Assembly (NCBI GenBank): GCA_023053545.1
Contig: JAKZAN010000004.1
Location: 9,672,001-9,736,000, forward strand
Direction of reading: 5' to 3'
Length of the DNA stretch: 64,000 bases
Source of the DNA: Lepidurus packardi
Taxonomy: Eukaryota > Arthropoda > Branchiopoda > Notostraca > Triopsidae
Positions 48,438-59,455 of this stretch are shown one piece after another; position 1 is the first letter of the stretch; each line of letters starts with the position of its first letter. The translations under genes were made by a program, and so were the position numbers. The notes beneath the pieces were generated by a model. The model was not told the DNA's origin. It saw nothing but the letters and a program-made list of their open reading frames with translations, and made no database searches.

Positions 48438-49614
48438 ATGGCAATGACTCTTGATAATGGTACCGGCAAACGCTCAGTCTCCTACCTTAAAGGAAGTGCT
48501 GGTTCCGTGTCTTGCTTTGAAGGCATTTCCAACTTTGAGAAAAGCTCCAGTGATGGGACCGGGATTGTGAATTCCAAAAGTGAAAAGAGCTGCGCCCATG
48601 CCAACCCAGTGGTTCAGCCAGACACAAGTGCCACAAGCCCGGAAAAGCTTCCAATACAGTCCGAAGACGTTCCTATGACACAACCGCCAGTCGTTAGTGA
48701 GGGAGAAGTGGTGGACCTTGAGGCAGAGGCTGAGCCCGAGCCCGTCATTGATATTACTATCAACAATGTGGTATGCAGCTTTAGTGTAAAGTGTCACTTG
48801 AACTTGCGACAGATTGCTCAAGCTGGCGCCAATGCCGAATTCAGAAGAGAAAATGGCGTAAGTATTGTTTCCTTGTATCTCTTGTTTGTCACATTAGACG
48901 AGAGAGCCTATAAATCACGTTTCCCCTTATTTAGATGGTGACAATGAAGTTGCGGAAGCCCAACTGCACGGCGTCAATATGGTCCTCAGGCAAGATGACC
49001 TGTACCGGGTCCACGAGCGAGCACGAGGCTAAAATTGCAGCCAGGCGAATAGCCAGAATTGTTCAAAAACTCGGCTTTCGCGCTCGGTTTGCCCATTTTC
49101 GAGTCGTGAACGTCCTAGGAACATGCACAATGCCTTTCGGGATCAAGATAACCCTGTTTTCTCAGCAGTTTAAGGAAAATGCAAGGTACAAACTGGCTTT
49201 GTTTATTCCCAGAGTCAAAAAATCTGTAATTCAACTTTTTTATTCCAAGTTACGAGCCTGAACTGCATCCTGGTGTGACTTACAAACTCAAGGAACCCAA
49301 AGCCACCTTAAAGATATTTTCCACTGGGAGCATTACTGTCACGGGTAAGCATTCAGTATTTAACATAATTTTTTTCCTCATTTGCTAACGCGGGTACTTT
49401 AGCTCCTAGTGTGCGCAATGTTCAGTTGGCCATTGAACACATTTTCCCCTTGGTGTTTGAATTTCGCAAAGAACGAACTCCCGACGAGTGGCGCCTACTG
49501 CATAAGAACAAGAGTTGTTACAGCGAGACCCACAAGCCCAAAAAGCGGCGAATCGAGGAAGTAGAGGAGGAGGAATTTGCGACGGGTGACGAAACGAGCG
49601 AAAGTGACGACTAG
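48438..49614 (+). CDS. Trf2: TBP-related factor 2 (TBPL1/TLF)
   Basis: Four coding exons: 48438-48857, 48935-49185, 49250-49344 and 49403-49614, in frame, 325 residues. The N-terminal 105 residues are a low-complexity acidic extension absent from the short vertebrate protein. The saddle core starts at VIDITINNVVCSFSVKCHLN. The first repeat continues with MKLRKPNCTASIWSSGKMTC and the second with VRNVLGTCTMPFGI-like sequence (seen as VVNVLGTCTMPFGIKITLF) and YEPELHPGVTYKL, with KATLKIFSTGSITVTAPS and AIEHIFPLVFEF. These are TBPL1 traits: the TATA-intercalating phenylalanines of TBP are replaced. TRF2 supports TATA-less promoters. The C-terminus is basic then acidic. A poly(A) signal AATAAA lies at 49878-49883. 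Confidence 0.94.
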
Positions 49615-49877
49615 ATTTGAGATTCGCCTGTTTTTTTTTTCCTGCAATAGGAGTGTTTTTGCAGTCATTTATTTTTGTTTGCTTCTAGCCAACATGAGCG
49701 GAAGAGTCTGCAACAAGTTTGACTCGGCCTCCAACAGTCAATACATGATCTTTGGATATCGCCTATAGCCCCATCCCCTTTCCCCTGTAAATTCTCCTGT
49801 TTGTAATATCTTTCTTTTTTGCCTTTTTTCCCCTCTGGCTCTTTCCTGCGTGCACGGTTGTCATACGTTCCACGCAA

Positions 49878-49883
49878 AATAAA
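49878..49883 (+). terminator. Candidate poly(A) signal of Trf2
   Basis: AATAAA 264 bp after the Trf2 stop codon, followed by a TTCCCTTGACGTTT stretch. MRGBP, on the other strand, stops at 49956, so the two transcripts end tail to tail within about 100 bp or overlap. Confidence 0.6.
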
Positions 49884-49955
49884 TCCTTCCCTTGACGTTT
49901 CTAATTACGGTGTATAAAAAAACTCTTATTCAAAAAATTTTGGACATTTTCAGAG

Positions 49956-50669
49956 TTAATAATTTCGTCGACGCTTTACTGGAGCGGTGGGCGTGTTCTT
50001 CTTTTCGCCATCACTGGCTGATGAGCGTTTGCGCTTTGAGCTCTTTTCTTCTTGGACGTCAGATGTAAATGCTTCTTTTTTCCCTCTTTGTGAACCTTAA
50101 AAAAAATAGTCCGACATTTTCCCCAATTATTCCCAAGTTGAATGGCAGCTTACTGTCTCTTCTCTTGGTGTCTTTTGGTTTGAGTTCAATGGTAGCTTCT
50201 AGTACAGGTACGGGTTTTTCAGCTTCTGCAAGAGGAGGGATTTCAAAGTCCACGTCCGGCAGCGTATAGTCGGTCACTTGCATGGGGAAAGCCGCAGTTT
50301 CGTTTTTCCCAATTAGATCCAAATCATAGTACTTTTTTAGGTGAGACCAAACTGAAGCAGCTAGGATTTGTTTGCTATGGACTCCATTGAGCTTTTCAAG
50401 AATGCAAGCCATTTGAAAATTCTTGTTGATTCCTAAAACATACATACGACATTACTATTAAATTAATTAAGTTGGGATCTTGTTCCGAAGGGAAGCCAAA
50501 TAAAGCTGGAAATTTGTAAGGTACCTTTGGGTACATGTGTACAAATGAGCTGCAAGAGAAGGACCTCCAAATCGGCGTTCCATTTACCCTCTTCGGAATT
50601 GGACATGGAGTCATTATTAAATTGGTCTAAATTACTTGCCGCGGAAGCTGGTCCTACTTCTGTGGACAT
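49956..50669 (-). CDS. MRGBP: MRG-binding protein (Eaf7 homologue, NuA4/TIP60 subunit)
   Basis: Three coding exons: 50669-50525, 50432-50154 and 50095-49956, in frame, 187 residues (human about 204). The CT20/Eaf7 domain is clear: WNADLEVLLLQLICTHVPKG, INKNFQMACILEKLNG, then VWSHLKKYYDLDLI and FPMQVTDYTLP. The C-terminal third is charged and basic (KSSKRKRSS, KRRRNY) as in the family. MRGBP bridges MRG15-type chromodomain proteins to the NuA4/TIP60 acetyltransferase complex in the nucleus. It converges on Trf2. A Harbinger-like element begins 235 bp upstream of the start codon. Confidence 0.92.
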
Positions 50670-50904
50670 TATGTTTTGTTTACTATTTTCCTTGGTTACA
50701 AACTCATGTCATATAGATATCGATTTAGTTTGTATTCTGCTTTAGTCAAATCGGTTCAATTCAGAATCGATTATCTTGCTGGGTGTTCACAAAGCGGGGG
50801 AAAGCGAAATGCTGAAACGCTAAAACGCAAAACCGGGTGATTTGCCCGTTACGTAACCATTTGCCCAGGCCTCGAAGTGCTCGCAACTCGCTTACCCTAC
50901 GTAA

Positions 50905-51794
50905 TAGCGATTTTCACTGGCTACTCTGGAGTACTCTTTTTTACTCTGAGTAGCGGCGGCGTCTTTCACTGAGCCAGCCAGAGGGGGAGTTACTCTTGTT
51001 GATGCCCTTCACTGGAAATCTCACTCCGTTTCGAGTCAAAAAGAGTACCCTCGGCCACCCCGTCTTTGAAGTCGGAGTAGGATATCTAGAGTGCGTTCGT
51101 TTGCGCGGGAAACATGGATCCAAATAGAGAGAAATTGTTGCTTGCTTTTGCTTGAAGAAACGTCTTCAAGTCCCAGTAGTGATAGTGACGAAGAAAATTA
51201 TGGAAGAATTATGTGTATGCTTTTAGCAGAAAGATCCGAAGAGTCAAAACCCAGAATTCCAGATTTTATATCGAATGTGCACAAGCACTCAGATTGGGAA
51301 GTATGTAGCATATCTGTTTCACACAGAGGCACAGTTTAATAATAATTTTGTTAAGAGTTTAAACGAAACTTTAGGATTACTCGGCAAGTTTCAGAGCTGC
51401 TAATTGACATGTTTACAAATTTCAAGGCATTTTCTTGACACAGCCTGCACTTTGATTTCTCCTAACATATTTCCGAATCAATAAGAGGATATTTACAAAA
51501 CAAATACAGAATAACAAATACAAAGAAAATCGCTTCCTATCATTGCTAAACCACCTTCACTAGTACGTATAAATTTCTGAAAAACCGCCATTTATTTCAG
51601 TAAAAACTTCTAAAAAAAAAACGTAAGTTGCGCGGGTAAAAAGCGTAAACAAGTATGGCTGCGGTTTACTCCTAAAATTACCAGCGCCCTCCACTGGGAG
51701 TAGCAAATCCGAGATCTCACGGCGAATCTGCAGTTTTGGAGTACGCTTTGCCAGAGTAGAGTGACACTCTCAGAGTGGCCAGTGAAAATCCCTA
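50905..51794. mobile_element. Harbinger-like non-autonomous element, TAA target duplication
   Basis: Left terminus TAGCGATTTTCACTGGCTAC and right terminus GTGGCCAGTGAAAATCCCTA are inverted repeats with few mismatches. TAA flanks both ends (50902-50904 and 51795-51797). Inside, a plus frame from 51115 opens MDPNREKLLLAFA, stops, and continues in another frame with EETSSSPSSDSDEENYG and ISNVHKHSDWE. This may be a remnant of a transposase 5' exon, but I cannot match it to a catalytic domain. The termini resemble those of the element at 30392 (shared TAGCG and CACTGGC). Confidence 0.8.
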
Positions 51795-52094
51795 TAAGTT
51801 ATGCAGGGGAGAGGGGCCAGCAAGGATGGAAAAAAATAAACAAGTTTTTTTTTAATACATCGATAATAGTTTCTCGACACGGTTTAGTTTTTTACTTTAA
51901 TTCTATGAATAATTGGTTGGAATTTCATAATTGTTTTTTTAATATTACTTTGTAACGCAAAATAATGATAAAATTAATCTAAGCAGCACATCTCTAGAAG
52001 TATTTTTTAATGTTTTGATTAGCGGAAATGAGCTAATTGCCTTATGCAATTTGTAGTTAACTAAATTGGTAGCTAATACTTTCCCATTGAAGTG

Positions 52095-52474
52095 AAGAAC
52101 AAAAGAAGACAATAGTTGACGAACATCTTTCAAATAACCATTGTCCTACATAGGTTTTCATTGTATTTATCCTATAAATATAGGATAAATACAATGAAAT
52201 ATTGTACATTAATAATGATGAGCGAAGCGGATGCCATACGCACTAAGGGAACAGACGCTTCGCTCACCATTATTAATGTACATTATTTCATTATATTTAT
52301 CCTATATTTATAGGATAAATACAATGAAAACCTACGTAAGACAATGGTTATTTGAAAGATGTTCGTCAACTATTGTCTTCTTTTGTTCTTTATGTAGCTA
52401 TAAAATAGTAGACAAACATCTGTTCCCTTAATACGTATGGCATCCGCTTCGCTCATCATCATTAATGTACATTA
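52095..52474. repeat. Compound palindrome (foldback element) upstream of the sulfotransferase gene
   Basis: Left arm about 52095-52229 and right arm about 52257-52390 are inverted copies, joined by a loop of about 27 bp. Each arm contains its own palindrome, ATTTATCCTATAAATATAGGATAAAT or a close variant. A third segment, 52420-52473, is again the reverse complement of 52203-52255 (arm end plus loop). The structure ends about 10 bp before a TATA box. No coding frame. Confidence 0.88.
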
Positions 52475-52482
52475 CTTATACC

Positions 52483-52492
52483 TATATAAAAG
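52483..52492 (+). promoter_or_regulatory. TATA box of the sulfotransferase gene
   Basis: TATATAAAAG, 160 bp upstream of the start codon. A probable 5' UTR intron follows, with donor CAGTCG/GTAAGT near 52580 and acceptor TTGTGTTTAG near 52642. Transcription would start about 25-30 bp downstream of the TATA box. Confidence 0.65.
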
Positions 52493-52651
52493 TTGCGCTT
52501 GAAGAGTATAGCCAGCACAAAGCAGAACGTGTCTTTCTGTACTCCCAAGTTTTTCCGAAGCCAAAACAATCAACAGTCGGTAAGTTTCAAAAAGTGGTGT
52601 AGCAATAGAACTTATTCCCAAACAAATTACTCTTGTGTTTAGTTTGCAGAA

Positions 52652-53833
52652 ATGTGTAGCCTGCGCAAATCTGGAAGACACACGAATTTAATATTAGCGC
52701 TAACCGTGGGCTTTCTAGTATTGCTAATCTTTTACGAAACTGATAGAAACTACCAACCAGTTAGCCTACTAGAGCCAATTTTTGTTGACATCGGTGTCAA
52801 CAATACTTTTAAAGCAAGTGTAAGCGAATCGTTTGAAAAGGTTTTGGTGGAACGTATAAACGCAGATCGGAGAGTATTGACGGACTATGGTATGGATTTA
52901 CCAGCTTCAAGAGGCGTTGCAAAGCGAATTATGCTAGTGTCAACCCCTCGGAGTGGATCAACCTTCATAGGCGAATTGTTGAGCATGGTACCTGGCGCAA
53001 TCTACCATTTCGAGCCGTTTCTCTATATGATCTATAAAGATATTCCCGTCAATAACGCGTCGCTTGCTGCAAAGTACATTGACAAGCTTACACAACTCCA
53101 CCAATGCAATTACGCACCAACACTGAACAGCTTTCGCGATTTCCTAACACTGAGAAACATGGCACTTAAGTTCAATACAGCTTTCAATATATGTAGAGAA
53201 ATTCAAACCTACGATTACTGCCAAAACCAAGATTATTTATCACATGCCTGCAAGTACTTTCCTGTCCAAGTTGAGAAATTGGTGCGAATGCCCTTACGTT
53301 ACATTGTGCCACTTTTGCGCCAACCAGAACAAAAGTTGCACGTGGTTTTACTCGTTCGGGATCCCCGAGCTACGTTCGCTTCTCGCCGGAAACTCCTTTG
53401 GTGCATCAAAAACTGTTCGGATAAGAAAAACCACTGTGAAATTTTACGCGATAACTACGAGACGGCGCTCCGAGCTGCGCAAGAATTTCCCGAGAATTTG
53501 ACAGTTTTGCGCTACGAAGACTTGGCGCTTGATCCTGAGATCGTATCTGCCCAGCTATTTAAACGTATCGGAGTTCCGCTGACTAATCGAGTACAGAGAT
53601 ACATCAAGGAACATATTGGTCGTGACGGAAGCAGAGTAACGGAAACGGTAAGACTAAAGGGCAGCCGTGTAACTCTCTGGAAAAACACTTTGCCCTGGAA
53701 AGACGTTGAAGACATACAGAAGCTTTGCGGCGACACTTTAAACAAGTACGGATACGTGCCAGTATCTAGCTCAGAATCCTTAAATGACACTGAGACGATA
53801 ATTTCCAATTGGAAGCTGCCCAGCGCGACATGA
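52652..53833 (+). CDS. Carbohydrate 6-O-sulfotransferase-like (CHST1-7 type), intronless coding region
   Basis: A single-exon frame of 393 residues. A short basic N-terminus and one membrane helix (about 12-28) give a type II Golgi topology. The two PAPS-binding motifs are present: 5'-phosphosulfate loop STPRSGSTF (about 97-105) and 3'-phosphate motif VRDPRATFASR (about 235-245). LRYEDLALDPE and a late LWKN element also fit the Gal/GalNAc/GlcNAc 6-O-sulfotransferases. Several N-glycosylation sequons (NNTF, NNAS, NCS, NLT) are seen. The acceptor sugar cannot be told from the sequence. A poly(A) signal AATAAA occurs near 54093, and the next gene on the same strand, B4GALT7, starts 439 bp after the stop codon. 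Confidence 0.92.
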   Translation: MCSLRKSGRHTNLILALTVGFLVLLIFYETDRNYQPVSLLEPIFVDIGVNNTFKASVSESFEKVLVERINADRRVLTDYGMDLPASRGVAKRIMLVSTPRSGSTFIGELLSMVPGAIYHFEPFLYMIYKDIPVNNASLAAKYIDKLTQLHQCNYAPTLNSFRDFLTLRNMALKFNTAFNICREIQTYDYCQNQDYLSHACKYFPVQVEKLVRMPLRYIVPLLRQPEQKLHVVLLVRDPRATFASRRKLLWCIKNCSDKKNHCEILRDNYETALRAAQEFPENLTVLRYEDLALDPEIVSAQLFKRIGVPLTNRVQRYIKEHIGRDGSRVTETVRLKGSRVTLWKNTLPWKDVEDIQKLCGDTLNKYGYVPVSSSESLNDTETIISNWKLPSAT

Positions 53834-54272
53834 GGCTCCAAGTTGAACCCAACATGCTAGCTATATTGATCCAAGTGTGTTTACATTCTATTTTTTCTTG
53901 TGCAGTGATTGGAATGCTACAATACACTTGTCTTTCCCCAAGCCATTGTTGCGAGATATCGTTACGAGAGGGGAGCAGAATTTCGCCAGAGTACTCTTAC
54001 ACTTAGCATTCGGAGCACCTTAAACTTCCGGTGAATTCTTTCATTGAAGAAGATTAAAGACCGTGTGAAGAATTCAATTCATTCAAAGGAAAAATAAAGA
54101 TAAACAGGCAAAAAAAGTGGCCAAAGGAAAAGAGAGGGAAGTCGATGATGACATCGCGTTTTACCATTTCGAGTTTTACATTCGCGTTTCATGTTTCTTC
54201 CACACCTCTGGTGGAGGAATAAAACGTCAACAAAGCGTGACACTTTTCTACTCAAGGGGGTATTTATTGTTT

Positions 54273-55347
54273 ATGGGCCGGTGCAAGTCAAAGAAATCGC
54301 ATTTCCTGCTATGGGGCTTGGTAATCTGCCTACTTACTGCAGGATATCTTTCCATTCTAAATTCAGACGCCGGCAGCGAGGTCAAGATTGGACAAGACAA
54401 AAGACATAAAAAACCCCTTACTTTAACTGACAGTGTTCACAAATTGGCCGTTATTATACCATTCAGAGAGAGGTTTGAAGAGCTGTTAGAATTTGTACCT
54501 TACATGAACCAATTCCTGTTACATAAAGACATTGTTCATACATTTTTTATCGTAAATCAGGTAAGCTAGATGTAGACTTTCGACTCGACTGTTTCGTGTT
54601 TGTCTCATTTATATATTTCCCCCCTCCCCTTTAGTTGGATAATTTTCGATTCAACCGTGCCTCACTCATCAATGTAGGATACCTTTTGGCCAAAAACGAA
54701 TCTGGCACAGACTATATAGCCATTCACGACGTTGATCTCTTACCTATAAATCCCGAGTTGGATTATAGTTATCCGGGCGCAGGCCCCTTCCATGTAGCGA
54801 GCCCTGACTTGCATCCTCGCTACCACTACAAAACCTTTGTTGGAGGAATACTGCTTTTATCAAAGTAGGCGTCCTATTCGCAACTTTCAAATGGAAAATT
54901 AATTACGTGTTTTAACAGCACAGATTTCGAAAGAATTAATGGATTAAGCAACCGATATTGGGGCTGGGGATTGGAAGACGATGAGCTCTACGTACGAATC
55001 CAGAAAGCTGGACTAGAAATTCACAGGCCATTAAACGTGACCACAAATAACACAAATACGTTTCGGTAATTGTGATTGTGATCCAAGATAATTTACGTGC
55101 TTTTTTATCACTTATTTATTTTTTCCTTCATAGACACTTGCACAGCAGAAAACGGAAACGAGACCAGCAACGATGCTTTAATCAAAAGCAAGCTTATAAG
55201 CGGTGGGATCTCGTTTCGGGCTTGAATAGTGTCGCTTATCGCTTGCTTTCCAAAAAGTCACTCTCAATTGAAGGAAGTCCGGTCACAATATTTAATATTC
55301 AACTTGCGTGCAATCAAACAGTCACTCCGTGGTGCATATGCCCGTAG
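54273..55347 (+). CDS. B4GALT7: Beta-1,4-galactosyltransferase 7 (xylosylprotein galactosyltransferase I)
   Basis: Four coding exons: 54273-54560, 54635-54864, 54919-55065 and 55134-55347, in frame, 292 residues. I chose the ATG at 54273 because it gives a short basic tail and a membrane anchor ([19 protein letters not shown]) directly before the stem; longer upstream frames lack this. Catalytic-domain motifs: [29 protein letters not shown], the metal site [30 protein letters not shown], and the acceptor motif [14 protein letters not shown]. The C-terminus has the RDQQR-type region. The enzyme adds the first galactose to xylose in the glycosaminoglycan linker, in the cis-Golgi. Confidence 0.95.
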
Positions 55348-55831
55348 ATGTATGCCCCTTGTGTGGTTTGAGTAACCTAACGTTTTAGTGCATTTGTCGA
55401 CGAGTTCATTAAATACATTTGTATTTTTTGTATAAAATTTCAGGTCAATTTTGTTCGAATTATATACCTTATGCTGTTTCACGCGGTTTGCATGGTAATT
55501 TCTCCCAGAATTCAATGCACAACATTAATAATATACCCTTTTACCGTTAGCGGCGCTGCCAAATCTTTTTCAAGCAATACAATGCATCTCATTAAAACCA
55601 ACCTATTCGTTATTTGGTGATGTTATGCTTATTACTGTTGAGATAGTAAGAGCAAACTTCGTTTTGGGAAACATATTTTATTTTGTTGTTAATTTAAAGC
55701 GAAAATAACAATGCTAGTGTGAAAAACGGGACAGATTTTTTGCCGTTTAGCAAGGCCTCGGTGGAGCGTAAGTATAGGTAGCTTGAAACAACAGCTATTC
55801 TTGCATTTTTGTACTAAAAAAAATTGTGAAA
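55348..55831. other. B4GALT7 3' flank and PERK promoter
   Basis: 484 bp between two genes on the same strand. No TATA box seen. No other gene. Confidence 0.45.
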
Positions 55832-58800
55832 ATGTGGAAATGGTGTTGGACATTATTCAGTTCACGAGCTGTTGTAATAGCTGTTGTGGGAATTTACGTT
55901 TGTACGTTATATGTACTGCCAGCCGTGAGTGCTTTTGATGAACTGGACACTATGCAAGAGCCCGAAAAAGGCTACCCCGAACCAGAAGAACTTTCCGTGG
56001 AAGTTGAAATCCCATCAAATAGCAATACCGCCGAAACACTGCCAATTTTAGATAGCAGTGCATCATTAAATTTCACCAATAAACGGTAAGTAACTCCCAG
56101 GAAACAAATTTAAAAGAATCACGAAATTAAACCGTAGAAAAAAAAAAGACTAACCGACTTTCCTTTAGGTTGGTTTTGGTGAGCACGTTAGACGGCCGTT
56201 TGTCAGCATTAGATGCTCAGAATGGGCGAGTATTATGGCATTTAGCCACTGGACCAGGCCCTTTATTGTCCTCGTCCATTTCCCAGATTGAAGTACAAAA
56301 ACGAAAGGCAAGATTATTGAAATGAAAGTTATTTTCCTTTTCTAGGTAAAAAATCAACGCGAGTCTTTTCGATTAATTCCTTCTCTGGACGGCGAACTGT
56401 ACCGCTGGGATGGCGAAATGATTGAAGCGATCGGTGTGACTGTAACGGATTTATTGCAGCCAGCCAGTCACCTGGAACCTGGTCACCTGAACAGCGTGGT
56501 TGCTGGCGGCAAAGAAGTTCGTTCCTACGGTTTGGACCCGTTGAGTGGGACGCAGTTTTACGAATGCTCCATGACGGGTTGTGACTCGAAATCTTCCACT
56601 CCTGATCCCAAAGCTCCCATCTTACTCGTCAAGAGACACACCGAGACTGTTCGCGCTGTCGAATCCAAAACTGGACTCGAAAGGTTTTGTTTTCGATTTT
56701 TGTTTTAATTTTAATTTACTAAAGATTTTCGACAATTTCAATAGATGGAACTATAGTGTTGGTCACCATGAAGTAATCTTGCTTGGAGCCGAAGCAGAAG
56801 ATGTGATTGAATCCTGCAATCTGCCCAGCATTGAAAATGATGTCGTGTTCTTTGTACCAGACGGAGTTATTGCCATGAAAGGCGAAAATGGCATGCAGTG
56901 GAAAGAAAGACTGGCTTCACCCATAGTACAAGCTTGGGGCTTGGTCGGTCGGGAGTTGACGCCCCTCGACATCTTTGAAAACGCCAGAAGGGATCCCACT
57001 GTAGACAACAACCCAGTATTGTACATTGGACTCCATGGCCAACAACTTTACGCCCAGCCTTCCACCTCCAAAGCTCTTGTCAAAGGCGAACCTTTCAATT
57101 TGCCTTGGCAAAGACCGCTTTTGAAGCATTCCGTGTTTCAAGTCGAACAGGCTGAAGAAACATCAGATACAGACGACAGCAAAGCCTTGGTGCTTTGGAA
57201 CCAAGCTAAAGGCAGAGGTTTTTGCTCCACTCTTCCTCAAAAGAATGTAAATGATCTAAATTTCTCTGCTAGAACTGGGACTTTTGCTTTACGATGAATC
57301 CAAAGCTCCATCTACAGCTCCACAATTGCCAGACTATGAAAATAACTCATATATGGGAATGGATTATGATGATGCGGAACGAGAGCCAATTGAATCAGCT
57401 GCTTGGCCCGAATTCAATGAAGACGACACGGTGGTGCAAGTTGTTTTTGTTTCCTTGTGGTTTTGGTGGTAAATAACGCTTCATTCCATCTTAATATAAT
57501 ATAAATTAATATAAAAAATTGAATATAAATCCCATCTTTTTGTATTTTTAGGCGAGAAGTACTTATGATTAGCGTTTTTACTGCAATTGTCTCTCATCTC
57601 TTACTCGCCCCTCAATTGGTCAGACAGTTTCGCCTAAATTTGTCCAGAGAGGTCACGAAACATATTAACGCCATTTTACCATCTTTGACTGCCACCGTAA
57701 GTTCTGTGCACAAGACCGTTGGTTAAAATAAAAACACTTTCTTTAAAGGTTGTAGCATTTGAACGGCAGAGGCTCCAACGCCAATTTAACCAAGAAATGA
57801 GAAAAAGGACGACGACAGAGAACCAAGAAAATAGTTTGTCGACGCCTTTAGAATCAGTAGTATCTCTATTACCTCGAGACAGTAATGAAACGTCTCTGGA
57901 AACGATATCAGTCCAAAGCGATAGATCGCAATCTGCCGACAATTTGGGAAATTTCCGTTCACGCTATTTGGAGGATTTTCTTCACATCCAATGCCTGGGC
58001 AAAGGTGGATTTGGCGTCGTTTTTGAAGCCAAAAACAAATTTGATGACTGTAATTACGCTGTCAAGCGTATCAGACTGCCAAACGAGTAAGCTTTAATTG
58101 TCTAAAAATCCAAAATTCATGATTGTAATGCGTTGTGACGAAAAAACTAGTCCCGACTCGAGAGAGAAAGTGATGCGCGAAGTAAAGGCCTTGGCCAAAT
58201 TAGAACACAAGCATATTGTGCGATATTTTCAATCTTGGCAAGAGGAACCGCCCCCTGGGTGGCAAGAACAGTTTGATCAACAGTGGAAAGCCAAGTAAGA
58301 GTTGGTCAACTTTTGTGATTTATATAATCTCTTGTATTTATATGATCTTGTTTTTGCCAGTTGTGAAATATCCACGAGTTATGCTGTAGGAAGCAACGCA
58401 GCTTCGTCTGCAATGTATTCTACCACAACTTCCGTCGCCCAAGTCTGTGCCAACAATTCCGAGAGCGCCGCCTATTTGGAAGAATCCAACTCCTTTGATA
58501 TCGTTTTCGAACGAGATTCAGGGACTCAAAACGAAGAGACGGAAACTAGAGTCAGTTTACAGCTCTCAGAATCATTTCTCCGAAGGCAACGGATCGACAA
58601 CAGCCAACTCGTGCCGAAATCCCCAGTGTCACGCTCTCCCTGCGTCTATGTGTACATTCAAATGCAACTGTGCCTCAAAGAGTCCTTAACGGAATGGCTC
58701 CAGAGTCACAACGATATGCGAGACCTCTTCGATGTTTTGCGCATGTTTGACCAAATTTTGTCTGCGGTCGAGTACGTTCATCGCCAAGGCCTCATGCACC

Positions 58801-59455
58801 GAGATCTCAAAGTAAAAAAAAAAAAAAAAAAAAAAAAACGTCTGGAAATTCTTGCTAATCTGCTTTTGTAGCCATCCAACATCTTCTTTGCTCAAGATGG
58901 CTCAGTCAAGGTGGGTGACTTTGGGCTCGTTACCACTATGGTCCAAGAGGAAGAGATGGCTGGGGCGTTGGCGCTGATGGAGGAGAGTCTTTCGGGCCAA
59001 AGCCACACCCACGCGGTGGGCACCAAGCTCTACATGAGTCCTGAGCAGCTGAAAGGCTCTGTCTATGATCACAAAGTCGATATTTACTCATTAGGCTTGA
59101 TCTTTTTTGAGATGTTGGTGCCCTTTTCCACGCAAATGGAAAGACGGGTGGTTTTGCAGAAAGTTAGGGAGCAAAAGTACCCTGATGGCTTCTCAGACAA
59201 GCACATAGATGAGGTATACTATTTCAAAATCAGATTTGGGGCTTTTAAATTGTACTTCTATTCATTTAGCATGGATTACTCTGTCAAATGTTGGCAAACG
59301 ATCCAGAGGAGCGTCCCACAGCTTCAGACATTCGCGAAAAACCTCCTTTGCTGAGCTTGAAAAGCTCTCTGAAGGACCTGGAGAATTATATGGACTACGG
59401 ACCCAGTTTTTCCAGCAATCGCACGCGATCCATTTCCTCGTCAAGTGATACGTGA
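55832..59455 (+). CDS. EIF2AK3: PERK, ER-resident eIF2-alpha kinase (EIF2AK3)
   Basis: Eleven coding exons: 55832-56085, 56169-56292, 56346-56683, 56745-57217, 57273-57468, 57552-57696, 57749-58086, 58151-58294, 58361-58811, 58872-59213 and 59270-59455, in frame, 996 residues. An N-terminal signal/anchor is followed by the lumenal sensor ([50 protein letters not shown]), which is PQQ-like as in IRE1/PERK. A membrane helix lies at the exon 5/6 junction (about residues 448-480). The cytosolic kinase has [29 protein letters not shown], a long acidic insert, [20 protein letters not shown] and [11 protein letters not shown]. The insert between lobes is an eIF2-kinase trait. PERK attenuates translation under ER stress. 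The C-terminal tail after the kinase is short. Confidence 0.95.

Noticed and set aside
58302..58871. Separate 189-residue protein within PERK
   Set aside because: Its N-terminal part is intron read-through and its C-terminal lysine run is the poly-A intron after the catalytic HRDLK. The rest is a PERK exon.
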